DNA of 64,000 bases from JBGAHD01 sp044226395 (GCA_044226395.1 JBGAHD010000001.1:248001-312000), one strand, 5' to 3'. Counted from the first letter of the stretch, positions 1-9,201 are shown. Made by a program: numbers and translations. Notes: generated from the letters alone by a model not told the origin.

Positions 1-476
1 CGAATCACCAACTCGCCGCGACCGATAAAACGCACGCCGCCGCCGCAACCCGCGCCATTGCTCAGCACATGATCGCCATTGCGGATCAGCAGATGCTCGA
101 GCACGCGCACGCCACTGCCGCTGATGTCGAACACCGGCGCGCTGTTGCCGCCACCACCATCGATGACGGTGCTACCGGCGGGCACGGCATCGACGGGCAG
201 CGCATCGGCGCACGTGGCGAAGCCACCCGTGATCGTGAGGTCTTGCGCGCCGATGGTCAGAGCCATGGCGGTGTAGCTTTGATTGCCGGCGACGCGGATG
301 CTGTCCTCGCCCGCGTGCGAAGCGGCGGCGTTGATGGCGGCTTGCAGGGACGTGAAATCGCACGGCGCGTCGGCGCCGACGAGATAGGTCAGCGCGGCGG
401 CGGGTCGAATGCAGGCGGCGCCTGTCAGCAACAGGGCGCCAAGCGCGCGCGCGACGTGGTGGGGACGAGGGGCCAT
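1..476 (-). CDS. Secreted right-handed beta-helix-like protein (C-terminus outside window)
   Basis: The gene runs off the left edge; 158 codons are present. An ATG at 476 is preceded on the minus strand by GGAG seven bases upstream. The product starts with a signal peptide (Arg near the N-terminus, then LGALLLTGAAC, then an AAA-type cleavage region). The mature part has the rhythm of polymorphic-outer-membrane or choice-of-anchor beta-helix proteins: CDFTSLQAAINAA near the start, then TITGGF, STVIDGGGGNSAPVFDISG, VRVLEHLLIRNG. This pattern (a line stating that data are tabulated over N elements, followed by stacked short strands) is common in secreted proteins of Lysobacterales. The function is not known. 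The cysteine in LTGAAC lacks a leucine at -3, so I do not call it a lipoprotein. Confidence 0.75.
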   Translation of the reverse strand, partial: MAPRPHHVARALGALLLTGAACIRPAAALTYLVGADAPCDFTSLQAAINAAASHAGEDSIRVAGNQSYTAMALTIGAQDLTITGGFATCADALPVDAVPAGSTVIDGGGGNSAPVFDISGSGVRVLEHLLIRNGDHVLSNGAGCGGGVRFIGRGELVI

Positions 477-689
477 GATCGCTCCGAAATGCCGGCGAGG
501 TGCCGGGGTGGAGTGATCAACGCCGCTTTGATTCGAAACGCGCCAGGGAAAGACTGGCTCTAGCTGAACGGTGCTTGCTCGACGCGCAGTTGCCATTTGC
601 GCCTAACGAGGTACCGATCGATGTCGATGAATGACCTCTCACGTGCACTTCGGAATGCGTTGGACGTTCGTTGTTCCTTCAAGTTGTGG

Positions 690-3482
690 CTAGTCGAGAC
701 CGGGATAAAGCTCGGGTTGCGCCAGGGCTTCACGCAGAATGGCGCGCGCGCGCGACGAGAGTTCGTGCGGGTCCGCGCCGAGGTCGACAGCGGCTTGCGC
801 GGTCTCACGCGCTTCGTCCGGTCGATGCAGATCGAGCAGGGTGCGCGCGCGGGCGGCGCGCATTTGCACGCGTCGCGCGAGTTGGGTCGCCGCGACGCGA
901 TCGAAGAGTTCGATGGCCGCATCGATCTCGGGCAGTGCCACTTCGGGTTTCTTGGCGTTGATCAGCGATTGCGCGAGGCTGTTGCGCGTGAGCGCCATGT
1001 CGCGCGTGTCGTCGAGATGCAGCGCGCGAAGCAGGTCTATCGCTTGCTGGCATTGCGCGATCGCGGCGGCGTGCTCGCCTTGCGCCGAGAGCACGTTGCA
1101 CAGCACGGTGCGCGCGGTGGCGACGCTGTAGTGCTCGTCGCCCAGCGCGTCGCGCAGTTGTTGCAGCGAGGCCTCGGCTTCGGCGCGCGCCTGGTCGTAC
1201 TGGCCGTCGCGATACAGCGACATGCTCAAGGCGCCATGCGCGCGCGCGCAATCGAGGTTGTCGATGCGGGCGCGCGCGCAGATGGCCAGCGCGGCGCGGT
1301 ATTCGTCGACGGATTCGGGCAAGCGTCGCGCGCCGGCGAGCGTGAGCGCGAGATGCAGGTGACCGGCGACGAGCAGTTCGTGATCCTCGCCGACGACGGC
1401 GCGCAGCATGTCGATCGAGCGATGATGCGCGGCCAGGGCCTCGTTGATGCGGCCGTTCGCGGCGAGCACGACGGCGTAGTTGCGCAGCGTCTTGGCGATT
1501 TGATCGTGCGGTTCGCGATAGATGCGATGTTGCTCCTCGAGCAGATTCTCGAAGCGGCGCAACGAATCCTGCGCGTGGCCCGACATGTGCAGCGCCGTGG
1601 CGAGTGATTCGGCGGCATCCATGTAGTCGCTGTCGTGGGGCAGGGACAGCGCTTCCCAACGGGCGAGCGCGGGTTCGAGTTCGCGCACGGCGTCGTTGAA
1701 ATGCTCGGCCGCGCAAAGCGCGCCGCCGTGCGCGAGCCAGGCGCGATGCAGATCGATCGGCGCGATGTCCTCGGCCGCGCGCGCCAACTGAAGCGCGCGT
1801 TCGGTCAAGACGATGGCCTGCTCGGGCTTGCCGAGCGAATGCTGCACGGCGGCCTCGACATCGAGCGCTTGCACGCGCAACGCCGTCGGCTGGTCGATGA
1901 GCAAGGGTTGCAAGGCCGTCAGCGCGCTGCTGGCTTCGCGATAGCGACCGCGCTGTTGCAACAGCATCGCGCGCGACAGACTTAGTCGCGCGGCGAGCCC
2001 GCGGTTAGGCGGGCCCAAGGCAAGACTGCGCGCGGCCGTGTCGTAGAGTCGCTCGGCGTCGGCGAAGGCTGAGCCCAGTCGACTGACTTCGCCGAGCGTG
2101 AAGGCCACTTCGGCGCGCGTGGCTTCATCCAGGCGCGTGTTGTCGGTCAGTTTCTCGTGCGCGAGGCCGATCAAATCTTCGATCGTGGGTCGCTGCGCGC
2201 GCGGCAAGCGATCCTCGGCGGCGCTGAACAGGCCGACCAGGAATCCGCTCACGGCACGCGCGTGCTCGGCTTCGCGCACGGCCTCGCCACGTTGCCACAC
2301 GGCGGCGGCGAACAAAGTCAGCATGCCGATGGCGATCAGCGCGGTGACCAGAATCCCGCCGCGATGGCGCGCGACGAATTTGCGCGCGCGATACAAGGTC
2401 GACGGCGGATGCGCGTTGACCGGTTGCCCGTCGAGCAAGCGCTGCACGTCGTCGGCGAAGGCGGCGGCGGTTTCGTAGCGGTCTTCGGGCGCGGTTTCCG
2501 TGGCCTTGCGCAGGATGTTCTTGAGATCGTCACGCCAGGGCAGGGTGGTTGATGCGAACGCTCCCGCGTCGGTGATGGTCGTGTCGCTGGCCACTTCGGG
2601 CGCGAGTTGCGCGTGCGTCGTGCGTTCGCCCGTGAGCAACTCACCCATGAGCACGCCCAGCGCGTAGACGTCGGTCGCCGTGGTGATGACGCCGCCGTCG
2701 CGCTGCTCGGGCGCCGCATAGGCTGGCGTGAATGCGCGATATTGCGTCTGCGTCTGCGTGTGCGTCACCGCGTCGGCCATGGGCTCGAGCAGTTTGGCGA
2801 TGCCGAAGTCGAGCAGCTTTACTTCGCCGTCGCGCGTGATCAACACATTGCCGGGCTTGAGATCGCGATGCACGATCAGCGAGCGATGCGCCGCGCTGAC
2901 CACGCGCGCCACCGCCACGAGCAGGCGCAATCGCTCGCGCGGCGAGAGATCGTGCGCGCGCGCGTGCTCGATCAAGGGTTTTCCGTCGACGTATTCGAGC
3001 GCGATATAGGCCTCGCCGCGCGCGCTCACGCCCGCATCGACGAGTTTGGCGATGCCGGGATGGTTGAGTCGCACCAAGGCCAGGCGCTCGCGATCGAATT
3101 GCTGACGCGCATTGCCGGCGCCGAGTTCGAAGCGCAGCACCTTGAGCGCCACGGTCTGGCGCACGCCCTCGATGACGCGGCTGGCACGATAGACGCGGGC
3201 CGATCCGCCTTCGCCGATCTGGGCTTCGATCTCGAAAGGCCCGACGGTTTGGCCGTGACCGCGAGGGGGCGGCGTGATGGGATCGCCGATGTCGCGCGCC
3301 CATTGCGCGGGATCGCGGGCGATGGGCGCGTCGAGCGCGGTCTCTCGCGCGGCGCGCAGCAGGCGATGCAGGCGCTCGCGTTGCGTCGGATCGGCGCAGC
3401 GCGCGTCGACGAAGGCCGCGCGCTCGGCCTCGGGCAAGGCCATGGCCTGATCGAATAGTGCTCGGATTGACACGTCGCTCAT
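690..3482 (-). CDS. Transmembrane serine/threonine protein kinase with TPR-like C-terminal region
   Basis: A 930-aa Hanks-type kinase. Visible kinase motifs are the glycine loop GEGGSARVY (about 90-98), the ATP-binding lysine in VALKVL (114), HRDLKPGN (205-212) and DFG (225-227). A single membrane segment follows at about 376-396 (GILVTALIAIGMLTLFAAAV). The remaining 530 residues are Ala/Leu/Arg-rich helical repeats of TPR character. The kinase is therefore cytoplasmic and the repeats probably periplasmic. I chose the ATG at 3482 because GGGGGAG lies six bases upstream; an ATG 15 codons further up lacks this. The ECF sigma gene directly upstream, on the same strand, is a recurrent neighbour of such kinases in Lysobacterales, so the two probably form one signalling unit. 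The substrate is unknown. Confidence 0.9.
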   Translation of the reverse strand: MSDVSIRALFDQAMALPEAERAAFVDARCADPTQRERLHRLLRAARETALDAPIARDPAQWARDIGDPITPPPRGHGQTVGPFEIEAQIGEGGSARVYRASRVIEGVRQTVALKVLRFELGAGNARQQFDRERLALVRLNHPGIAKLVDAGVSARGEAYIALEYVDGKPLIEHARAHDLSPRERLRLLVAVARVVSAAHRSLIVHRDLKPGNVLITRDGEVKLLDFGIAKLLEPMADAVTHTQTQTQYRAFTPAYAAPEQRDGGVITTATDVYALGVLMGELLTGERTTHAQLAPEVASDTTITDAGAFASTTLPWRDDLKNILRKATETAPEDRYETAAAFADDVQRLLDGQPVNAHPPSTLYRARKFVARHRGGILVTALIAIGMLTLFAAAVWQRGEAVREAEHARAVSGFLVGLFSAAEDRLPRAQRPTIEDLIGLAHEKLTDNTRLDEATRAEVAFTLGEVSRLGSAFADAERLYDTAARSLALGPPNRGLAARLSLSRAMLLQQRGRYREASSALTALQPLLIDQPTALRVQALDVEAAVQHSLGKPEQAIVLTERALQLARAAEDIAPIDLHRAWLAHGGALCAAEHFNDAVRELEPALARWEALSLPHDSDYMDAAESLATALHMSGHAQDSLRRFENLLEEQHRIYREPHDQIAKTLRNYAVVLAANGRINEALAAHHRSIDMLRAVVGEDHELLVAGHLHLALTLAGARRLPESVDEYRAALAICARARIDNLDCARAHGALSMSLYRDGQYDQARAEAEASLQQLRDALGDEHYSVATARTVLCNVLSAQGEHAAAIAQCQQAIDLLRALHLDDTRDMALTRNSLAQSLINAKKPEVALPEIDAAIELFDRVAATQLARRVQMRAARARTLLDLHRPDEARETAQAAVDLGADPHELSSRARAILREALAQPELYPGLD

Positions 3483-3554
3483 CCCGCTCCCCCGGCGTTC
3501 CATTCTCCGGCCAACGCCAAAGGGCACCCAAATACGCCACGCCCGCGCGCTGGC

Positions 3555-4106
3555 TCAGCCTAATTCGCTCTTGAGAAAGGCGCGCGCGAACACCCAGTCG
3601 CGGTCGACGCTGCGCGGCGAGGTCGCCAGGGCTTCGGCGGTCTGCTCCACCGACAGGCCGGCGAAGTAGCGCAGTTCGAACACTTGCGCGGCGCGCGCGT
3701 CGGTCTGCTGCAAACGGGTCAGGACTTCGTCGAGCGCGATGGCTTCGTCGGCGCTGTCGAGGGCAAATTGGTCCTGCGCGCCGGTCAGAGTGACGCGCAC
3801 CCATTCGCCGCCGGCGCGCTGGCGCTTGCGATCGCGCGCGCGGTCGGCGAGCAGGTGGCGCATGGCGCGCGCGGCATAGGCGAAGAAGCGCGCTTCATGG
3901 CCGAATTTCAGGTCGGGCTGGCGCTGCAGACGCAGAAACAAGTCATGCACGAGCGCCGTGGTTTCGAGCGTGGCGCCCGGTGGCAAGCGCGCGAGCTGGT
4001 TCGCGGCCATGGCCTTGAGGCGACCGTAGACGGCGGCGAAGAGTTCGCTCGTGGTCTCGATCGGCGCGGAACCGTCGTCGGCGGGGACGGGGGTTTCGTT
4101 CGACAT
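3555..4106 (-). CDS. ECF-type RNA polymerase sigma factor
   Basis: A 183-aa protein resembling the ECF sigma family often found beside Ser/Thr kinases (TIGR02999/PF07638 type). Region 2 is visible around LVHDLFLRLQ and ARFFAYAARAMRHLLADRAR. Region 4 is at the C-terminus: ARAAQVFELRYFAGLSVEQT followed by SPRSVDRDWVFARAFLKSEL, the helix-turn-helix that would read a -35 element. No anti-sigma factor gene is adjacent; the downstream membrane kinase is the likely controller. The start at 4106 gives the usual family length. A start 12 codons further upstream is also in frame, and neither has a strong ribosome site. Confidence 0.88.
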   Translation of the reverse strand: MSNETPVPADDGSAPIETTSELFAAVYGRLKAMAANQLARLPPGATLETTALVHDLFLRLQRQPDLKFGHEARFFAYAARAMRHLLADRARDRKRQRAGGEWVRVTLTGAQDQFALDSADEAIALDEVLTRLQQTDARAAQVFELRYFAGLSVEQTAEALATSPRSVDRDWVFARAFLKSELG

Positions 4107-4192
4107 GGTCGTCGTTCGTCGCGATGGGCCAGTGTGACGCATCGCGCGATCGCGGAACAGTTGCGCGGTTGGCGGTTTGATGCGGCGTTCGG

Positions 4193-5014
4193 TCAGGCGT
4201 CGCGCAGGAATTCGCCGATGGCCGCGGTCACGTCGCGGCGGCGTTCGATCGGCAGCATGTGGGTTTCGCGGGGGAAGAGCATCAATCGCGCATGGGCGAG
4301 TAAGCGCTGGGTGTCGCGCAAGGCGTCGGCGTCGAAGAAGGGATCGGCGCCGCCGCCGACGAGCAAGGTGGGGCAGGCGATGGCGCGCGCGATTTCCGCC
4401 TGTCGCACGAAATCGGCGCCGAACAGCGCGCGATAGTCGGCCAGGATCTCCGCGCTTGAACGCATGCCGTCGCGCAGGCGATGGCGATCCTTCCACAGCT
4501 TCAAGCGAACGAGCGCGTTGTACCAGGGGCGGCGAAATAGCAGGGCGTTCTCGCGAACCAGGCGTTCGATGTCATCGCGCGCGAGCGCATCCATCTGACG
4601 TTCAAGGCGCGCTCGGCCTTCGGCGCTGAAGCGATGCGCGGAGACGAGCAGCACGAGTTTTCGCGCGAGTTCGGGATGCGTGGCCGCGAAACGCTGCGCG
4701 ACGAAGCCGCCGAGCGAGATGCCCATCACCACGTCGGGCGCGCGCGACAAGGCGCGCGCGGCATCGTCGACGAGCGCGTCGAAGCCGGTCGCGCCATAAC
4801 CCAGCAAGGTTAGGCGATGATTCGGCAAGAGTGCTTCGATTTGTCGGGCGTAGCGCGCGGGATTGCCAACGCGGTCGAGCGGCTTGAACAGCGCGTTGAC
4901 GCCGAAGAACACCAGCGCTTCGCGTGATCCACGACCTGCGCGAATGTACGGCAGGCGGTCGTGGAAGCGGCCTTGCGTGATGGCGCCATCGTTGGCATCA
5001 AGAGAGGGGGGCAT
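4193..5014 (-). CDS. Alpha/beta-fold hydrolase
   Basis: A 273-aa protein. The nucleophile elbow GISLGG (G-x-S-x-G) lies after VDDAARALSRAPDVVM. A downstream GGGADPFFDAD supplies the usual acidic residue, and RETHMLP near the end supplies the catalytic histidine, in the expected order. No signal peptide is visible, so it is probably cytoplasmic. The substrate cannot be inferred. It lies about 86 bp upstream of the sigma factor gene on the same strand and may be the first gene of that operon. The start ATG at 5014 is divergent from the small membrane protein gene beginning at 5085, leaving a 70-bp shared promoter region. Confidence 0.85.
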   Translation of the reverse strand: MPPSLDANDGAITQGRFHDRLPYIRAGRGSREALVFFGVNALFKPLDRVGNPARYARQIEALLPNHRLTLLGYGATGFDALVDDAARALSRAPDVVMGISLGGFVAQRFAATHPELARKLVLLVSAHRFSAEGRARLERQMDALARDDIERLVRENALLFRRPWYNALVRLKLWKDRHRLRDGMRSSAEILADYRALFGADFVRQAEIARAIACPTLLVGGGADPFFDADALRDTQRLLAHARLMLFPRETHMLPIERRRDVTAAIGEFLRDA

Positions 5015-5084
5015 GACGCGGGTTGTCGAGTCGGTCGGGGGCGATATGATGCGTGGACTTGCACGCGTTGACGAGGAGTGCACG

Positions 5085-5468
5085 ATGGATCCGTACGCCG
5101 CTCCGAAGGCGAAGGTCGAAGACGTGGTCTTGCCCCCGCGAAGCGTGTTCGCGTATCCGGGCTGGTACGCCGGGGTGCTGATGTCGGTGTTCGTGGCCGC
5201 AGGGATTGGTTTGCTGGTGACGTCATCATTGCATCTGTTCGAGCAGTTTGGCGCGGAACTGCCATGGTTGACGCGGGCGCTCGTTGTTGGACACGGGGCG
5301 TTGTGGCTTGGGCCCCTCATTTGCGTGGCAAGTGCGTTCGCGCGCGGCGATGGCGGACGTCGCGCACAATGGAGTTTGCGCACGGGCTTGGTGTGGCTGG
5401 TGGTGATGTTTCCGTTGTCGCTGCTGGCCAACTACTTGCCGATTTTCTCGTTGGCCGCGGCGATCTGA
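5085..5468 (+). CDS. Small membrane protein with an NPYxxP-like N-terminus
   Basis: A 127-aa protein starting MDPYAAPKAKVED, a cytoplasmic lead-in common to a loose group of gammaproteobacterial membrane proteins. It has three probable membrane segments: about 25-47 (WYAGVLMSVFVAAGIGLLV), 65-85 (ALVVGHGALWLGPLICVASA) and 100-118 (GLVWLVVMFPLSLLANYL). A strong GAGGAG site seven bases before the ATG supports the start. There are no catalytic motifs. The function is unknown. Confidence 0.75.
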   Translation: MDPYAAPKAKVEDVVLPPRSVFAYPGWYAGVLMSVFVAAGIGLLVTSSLHLFEQFGAELPWLTRALVVGHGALWLGPLICVASAFARGDGGRRAQWSLRTGLVWLVVMFPLSLLANYLPIFSLAAAI

Positions 5469-5516
5469 TTGCGGAGGCGAGCGGGGTGCGGGGGAGTCGC
5501 CGTTAACGGTGCGAGT

Positions 5517-5762
5517 CTTCGGTGTTGAATCGGTGGGTGTCCTAAGTCGGGCCGGCCTTAATCGGTGGGTGTTCCAAATCGCGCTCATCTTCAATCGCGC
5601 TCATTGGCGACCGAGCCCGTGAACTTCATGGATGTCCCGATTTGGGCCGATCGTGGGTGTCCTCATTCTTGATCAAGCGGGTCGCGATCATGGGTGTCCC
5701 GAATTCGGAGACGTCCAGGGACCGTGCAAGATCGAGAGAAGGATCGTGGGAGTCCCGAACTG
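5517..5762 (+). repeat. Degenerate tandem repeat tract (core TGGGTGTCC)
   Basis: The gap of about 410 bp between the membrane protein gene and tonB has no credible gene. It carries six recognisable copies of a unit close to ATCGTGGGTGTCCCGAATT, at about 5531, 5561, 5624, 5649, 5686 and 5741, plus a weaker one near 5517. Several are preceded by GATC or AATC and followed by CGAATT or CGATTT. Spacing is irregular (25-60 bp) and copies differ by one to four bases, so this looks like a decaying repeat family rather than a CRISPR array. The origin is not identified. Confidence 0.6.
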
Positions 5763-5820
5763 AAATGACAGGGCACTTTGCCTGCGCTGTCTTTTCGTTC
5801 GCTCAAGTCAAATCAATGGC

Positions 5821-5850
5821 TTGACGTGAGAGCGTAGATGCGAGTAATTT
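5821..5850 (+). promoter_or_regulatory. Predicted sigma-70 promoter of the tonB iron operon
   Basis: TTGACG at 5821-5826 and TAATTT at 5845-5850 are 18 bases apart and point toward tonB (start 5881). The -10 element lies inside a perfect inverted repeat (5833-5859), the arrangement expected for repression by Fur. Confidence 0.5.
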
Positions 5851-5859
5851 GCATCTACG
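5833..5859 (+). promoter_or_regulatory. Probable Fur box over the tonB promoter
   Basis: CGTAGATGC at 5833-5841 and GCATCTACG at 5851-5859 are perfect inverted arms around a 9-base centre (GAGTAATTT). The inner 19 bases, GATGCGAGTAATTTGCATC, resemble gammaproteobacterial Fur sites of the form GATGCGAATnATTCGCATC. The site overlaps the predicted -10 element of an operon of iron-uptake genes, and fur is encoded in this window at 29041. Fur binding is inference. Confidence 0.6.
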
Positions 5860-5880
5860 TTTCACCACACAGATGTCGCC

Positions 5881-6777
5881 ATGCCCGCGCTGTTGCAGGA
5901 ACGGGGGGAGGAGGGACTCGGCGCGGCCACGGATAGCCCGGGCTTGCTTCGCGATACCACCCCGTTCGTGTCGAACGACTTCGAACCCGCGCCCGCGCCG
6001 GATTGGGCGCCGCGGCTTCGCGTGGCGCATGAAGATTCGCCGGCAACCCTGCGATTTTCCAGGGTATTGGCTCTGGCGCTGACGCTGTTCGTGCACGTGG
6101 GTATGGGCGCCTTCCTGATCCTCGCCGCGCGGCCTTCGGTCGACCAAGCCGAGCTCGCGCCGCCCGCCATCGAGGACACCCAGATGACCTGGGTGGATTT
6201 GTCACCCGAGCCACCGCCCGTCGTCGCGCCGGTCCTGCCGCCGCCGCCCGAACCGCCGCGCGTCGTGGCCAAGCCGAAGGCGACACCCGCGCCCGCGCGA
6301 GCACCCGAAGTCGAGCCCGAACCCATTGCCGAAGCGACGATGCCCGAACCCGTGGCCGTCGCGCCCACGCCATCGCCCGCGCCGGTCGAGCCCGTGGTCG
6401 CCGAAGTCACGCCGCCGCCCATGCCGGTCGAGACGCCGGCGCCGCCGCTGGCCAAGCCGGTCAGTGCCGCGCAAGCGCGTCGCGAGCAAAACGCTTACGT
6501 GCGCGCGCTCATGGCGTGGTTGTTGAAGTACCGCGTCTATCCCGACGCGGCGAAAAAGGACAAGGCCCAGGGCGTTGTCCAAGTGCGTTTCACCATCGAT
6601 CGCGGCGGCCGCGTGCTCGCCTCCAGCGTGCAGAAGAGCGGCGGTCACGCCGCGCTCGATGCCGCCGCGCTCGACGTGCTTTCCCGAGCCAGCCCAGTGC
6701 CGCCGATGCCGGATTCGATGCGCATGAGCAAGCTGACCATCACGCTGCCCATCGAATACTCACTCATCAAAGATTGA
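5881..6777 (+). CDS. tonB: TonB-family energy transducer
   Basis: A 298-aa protein that transmits proton-motive force to outer-membrane receptors. It has an unusually long cytoplasmic lead of about 60 residues, then one membrane segment (VLALALTLFVHVGMGAFLIL). A periplasmic Pro/Glu/Ala-rich spacer follows (about 90-200, with repeated PEP and PAP). The TonB C-terminal domain includes KYRVYPDAAKKDKAQGVVQV and FTIDRGGRVLASSVQKSGG. The gene is first in an iron-regulated operon, 12 bp before the receptor gene, and is dedicated rather than linked to exbBD, which are not in the window. The ribosome site before the ATG is weak. Confidence 0.88.
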   Translation: MPALLQERGEEGLGAATDSPGLLRDTTPFVSNDFEPAPAPDWAPRLRVAHEDSPATLRFSRVLALALTLFVHVGMGAFLILAARPSVDQAELAPPAIEDTQMTWVDLSPEPPPVVAPVLPPPPEPPRVVAKPKATPAPARAPEVEPEPIAEATMPEPVAVAPTPSPAPVEPVVAEVTPPPMPVETPAPPLAKPVSAAQARREQNAYVRALMAWLLKYRVYPDAAKKDKAQGVVQVRFTIDRGGRVLASSVQKSGGHAALDAAALDVLSRASPVPPMPDSMRMSKLTITLPIEYSLIKD

Positions 6778-6789
6778 TCCGAGGTCTCC

Positions 6790-9147
6790 ATGTCCAGAAA
6801 TACCGTTCTCCGTCCGCGAAGCTTGCGCGGCGGCATCACTGTGTCCCCCACGCGCACCTTGCTCGCCATTGGCGTGTCGATGAGCTTCGCCGCCGCCGCG
6901 CACGCGCAGGCGCAAACGACCACCGCGCCCGATGACGAGGAAGAGGCCACGCTCGAACTCGACACGCTCAAGATCGAAGATCGCACGCTCGACACCAATC
7001 CCTACGCCGAACGTGGCGCGCCGTACAAGGCGCGCGTGTCGGGCGACAAGCGTCGCACCGAACCGCTGGCCGAGACGCCGGCCACGATCTCGGTGCTGAC
7101 GCAAGAACAGATCAAGGAATCCGGCAGCACCGACCTTCGCGACATCGTCGGCGCGCAACCGGGCATCACCATCGGCACCGGCGAGAACGGCAATGCCTTT
7201 GGCGATCGCTACGTGATTCGCGGCCAGGAAGCGCGCAGCGACGTCTTCATCGACGGTCTGCGCGATCCGGGCATGACCATCCGCGAGAGCTTCGCGGTGG
7301 AGCAGGTGGAAATCACCAAGGGTCCGAATTCGACGTTCGCCGGTCGCGGTTCCTCGGGTGGCACGATCAACTCGGTCACCAAGCGCGCCAGCACGGACTA
7401 CGATTTCACCGAGATCGAAGCCGGCCTCGGCACCGACGAGTACCGCCGCTTCACGCTCGACAGCAACCTGCCGATCGGCGAGCGCGCCGCGTTCCGCGCC
7501 AATCTGCTGCATGCCTACGAAGAAGTGCCCGATCGCTCACCCGCCGATCGCGAGCGCCAAGGCGCCGCGCTCTCGGGCGTGTTCGAACCCAATGAAGACC
7601 TGCATCTCTTGGCCGACTACTACTATCTCGACGCCGATGGCGCGGCCGATCTGGGCACCTATATCGTGCCCGGTGGCGGTCGACCGGTGAAGAATCTGCC
7701 GTCTTATTTGCAAGACGAAGATTTCCTCAAATCGACCGTGCGCATCGGCACCTTGCGCGTCGGTTATGACATCAACGACACGTTGCAGATCGAGAATTCG
7801 GCCCGCTACGGCACCACCGACAACGGCTATGTGCTCACCGGCGCGCGCGGCACCACGCGCTCCGCCGCTGACCCGCAGGCGCCGAGCGCGCCCACGGTGA
7901 CTTTGTCGACGCATCAAGGTTGGCAAGAGGTCGAGTACTTCGTCGACCAGTTCAACACGTATTGGCGTCCCGAATTCGCCGGTCGCGAGCATCGCTTCGT
8001 GTTCGGCGCGGAATACTCGGACCTGTCGGTCTTGAACGGCAATTACACGGTCACCAACAACGGCGCGCGCAATTGCCTCACGGGCGGCGGCGCCGGCACC
8101 GGCAACTTCTGCATGATCGGCGCCGATGGCCGCGTGGTGCCGAACGTGCACTCGCTGCTGCAACGGAGCATCACGCGCAGCGGTTTTGATTCCGATTACA
8201 ACGTCGACACGGTGTCGTTGTACGCCATGGATACCGTCGATCTCACGGATAACTTGGTGTTCACGCTTGGCTTGCGTTGGGATGATTTCGACTACAAGAA
8301 CACCCTGCGCAGCAACGCCGGCGTAGAGACCGTTTACGAATATTCCGACACGCTGTGGAACGGCAACACGGGCCTGACCTACAAAATCAACGATCAGGGC
8401 AATGTGTATCTGTCCTACGCCACCGCCAGCGACATCAATGGCGGCGAGTCCGACGTCGGCGGCAGCTGCGGCTATGGCGGCCTGTGCGGCACCACCGATC
8501 AAGTGGTGCTGAGCAAGCCCGAGCGCGTGGAGAACATCGAGCTCGGCACCAAGTGGAATCTGTTCAACGAGAAACTGCTCGCCACCGCGGCGATCTTTCA
8601 GATCACCAAGGACGACGTGATGGAAAGCGTTGGCAGCTCGTACGAGACCCTGGGCACGCTCAACACCGGCAAGAACCGCGTGCGCGGTATCGAGATTGGC
8701 CTGAGTGGCAACATCACCGACAAGCTCAGCGCGCAATTCAGTGCCACGGCCATGGACGCTGAAGTGCTCGAGGCCTTCGTCACCAATCAGATCGGCAAAA
8801 CGCTGTCGAACTTCGCCGATGAGCAGGCGTACCTGCAGTTGCGCTATCAGCTCACGCCGAAATTTTCGTTCGGGGGCTCGGCCACGTATCAAAGTCAGAT
8901 GTACGCGGGCCAGCCGGACACGGCCGCGGGCTTCGATGCCACGACCGGCGAGTATTCGTATCGCGTGCCGCCATACACGACGGTCGATGCTTTCGCCACC
9001 TACGAGTTCAGCGAGACCCTGCGGCTGCGCGGCAACGTGGGCAATCTCTTCGACAAGGACTACTACCTCGCGGCCTATCGCAGCGGCTCGTTCACCTACA
9101 TCGGTGATGCGCGCAACGTGCGATTGACCTTGACCGCCGAGTTCTAG
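6790..9147 (+). CDS. TonB-dependent siderophore receptor, Fiu-like (catecholate type)
   Basis: A 785-aa outer-membrane receptor. The N-terminal signal region ends near AAAAHAQAQ. The plug domain has PLAETPATISVLTQEQIKES, a TonB-box-proximal pattern, and DRYVIRGQEARSDVFIDGLR followed by VEQVEITKGPNSTFAGRGSS, all typical of Fiu-type catecholate receptors. The beta-barrel ends with NLFDKDYYLAAYRSGSF and a terminal phenylalanine (LTAEF), the usual outer-membrane sorting signal. Position after tonB and before piuC, together with the upstream Fur box, fits iron-repressed expression. The exact siderophore is not deducible. Confidence 0.9.
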   Translation: MSRNTVLRPRSLRGGITVSPTRTLLAIGVSMSFAAAAHAQAQTTTAPDDEEEATLELDTLKIEDRTLDTNPYAERGAPYKARVSGDKRRTEPLAETPATISVLTQEQIKESGSTDLRDIVGAQPGITIGTGENGNAFGDRYVIRGQEARSDVFIDGLRDPGMTIRESFAVEQVEITKGPNSTFAGRGSSGGTINSVTKRASTDYDFTEIEAGLGTDEYRRFTLDSNLPIGERAAFRANLLHAYEEVPDRSPADRERQGAALSGVFEPNEDLHLLADYYYLDADGAADLGTYIVPGGGRPVKNLPSYLQDEDFLKSTVRIGTLRVGYDINDTLQIENSARYGTTDNGYVLTGARGTTRSAADPQAPSAPTVTLSTHQGWQEVEYFVDQFNTYWRPEFAGREHRFVFGAEYSDLSVLNGNYTVTNNGARNCLTGGGAGTGNFCMIGADGRVVPNVHSLLQRSITRSGFDSDYNVDTVSLYAMDTVDLTDNLVFTLGLRWDDFDYKNTLRSNAGVETVYEYSDTLWNGNTGLTYKINDQGNVYLSYATASDINGGESDVGGSCGYGGLCGTTDQVVLSKPERVENIELGTKWNLFNEKLLATAAIFQITKDDVMESVGSSYETLGTLNTGKNRVRGIEIGLSGNITDKLSAQFSATAMDAEVLEAFVTNQIGKTLSNFADEQAYLQLRYQLTPKFSFGGSATYQSQMYAGQPDTAAGFDATTGEYSYRVPPYTTVDAFATYEFSETLRLRGNVGNLFDKDYYLAAYRSGSFTYIGDARNVRLTLTAEF

Positions 9148-9156
9148 CCGCGACGC

Positions 9157-9184
9157 GCCGTCGTCCGCGCTGGCGGACGACGGC
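9157..9184 (+). promoter_or_regulatory. Perfect 12-bp intercistronic hairpin
   Basis: GCCGTCGTCCGC (9157-9168) and GCGGACGACGGC (9173-9184) pair perfectly around the loop GCTG, ten bases after the receptor stop codon. No T-run follows, so it is more likely an mRNA-stabilising or attenuating structure than a full terminator. The next gene starts 18 bases later. Confidence 0.5.
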
Positions 9185-9201
9185 CTTGCCCGGAATCGAT
9201 C

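Noticed and set aside
5517..5762. CRISPR array
   Set aside because: Repeats are short, degenerate and irregularly spaced, and no cas genes are in the window.
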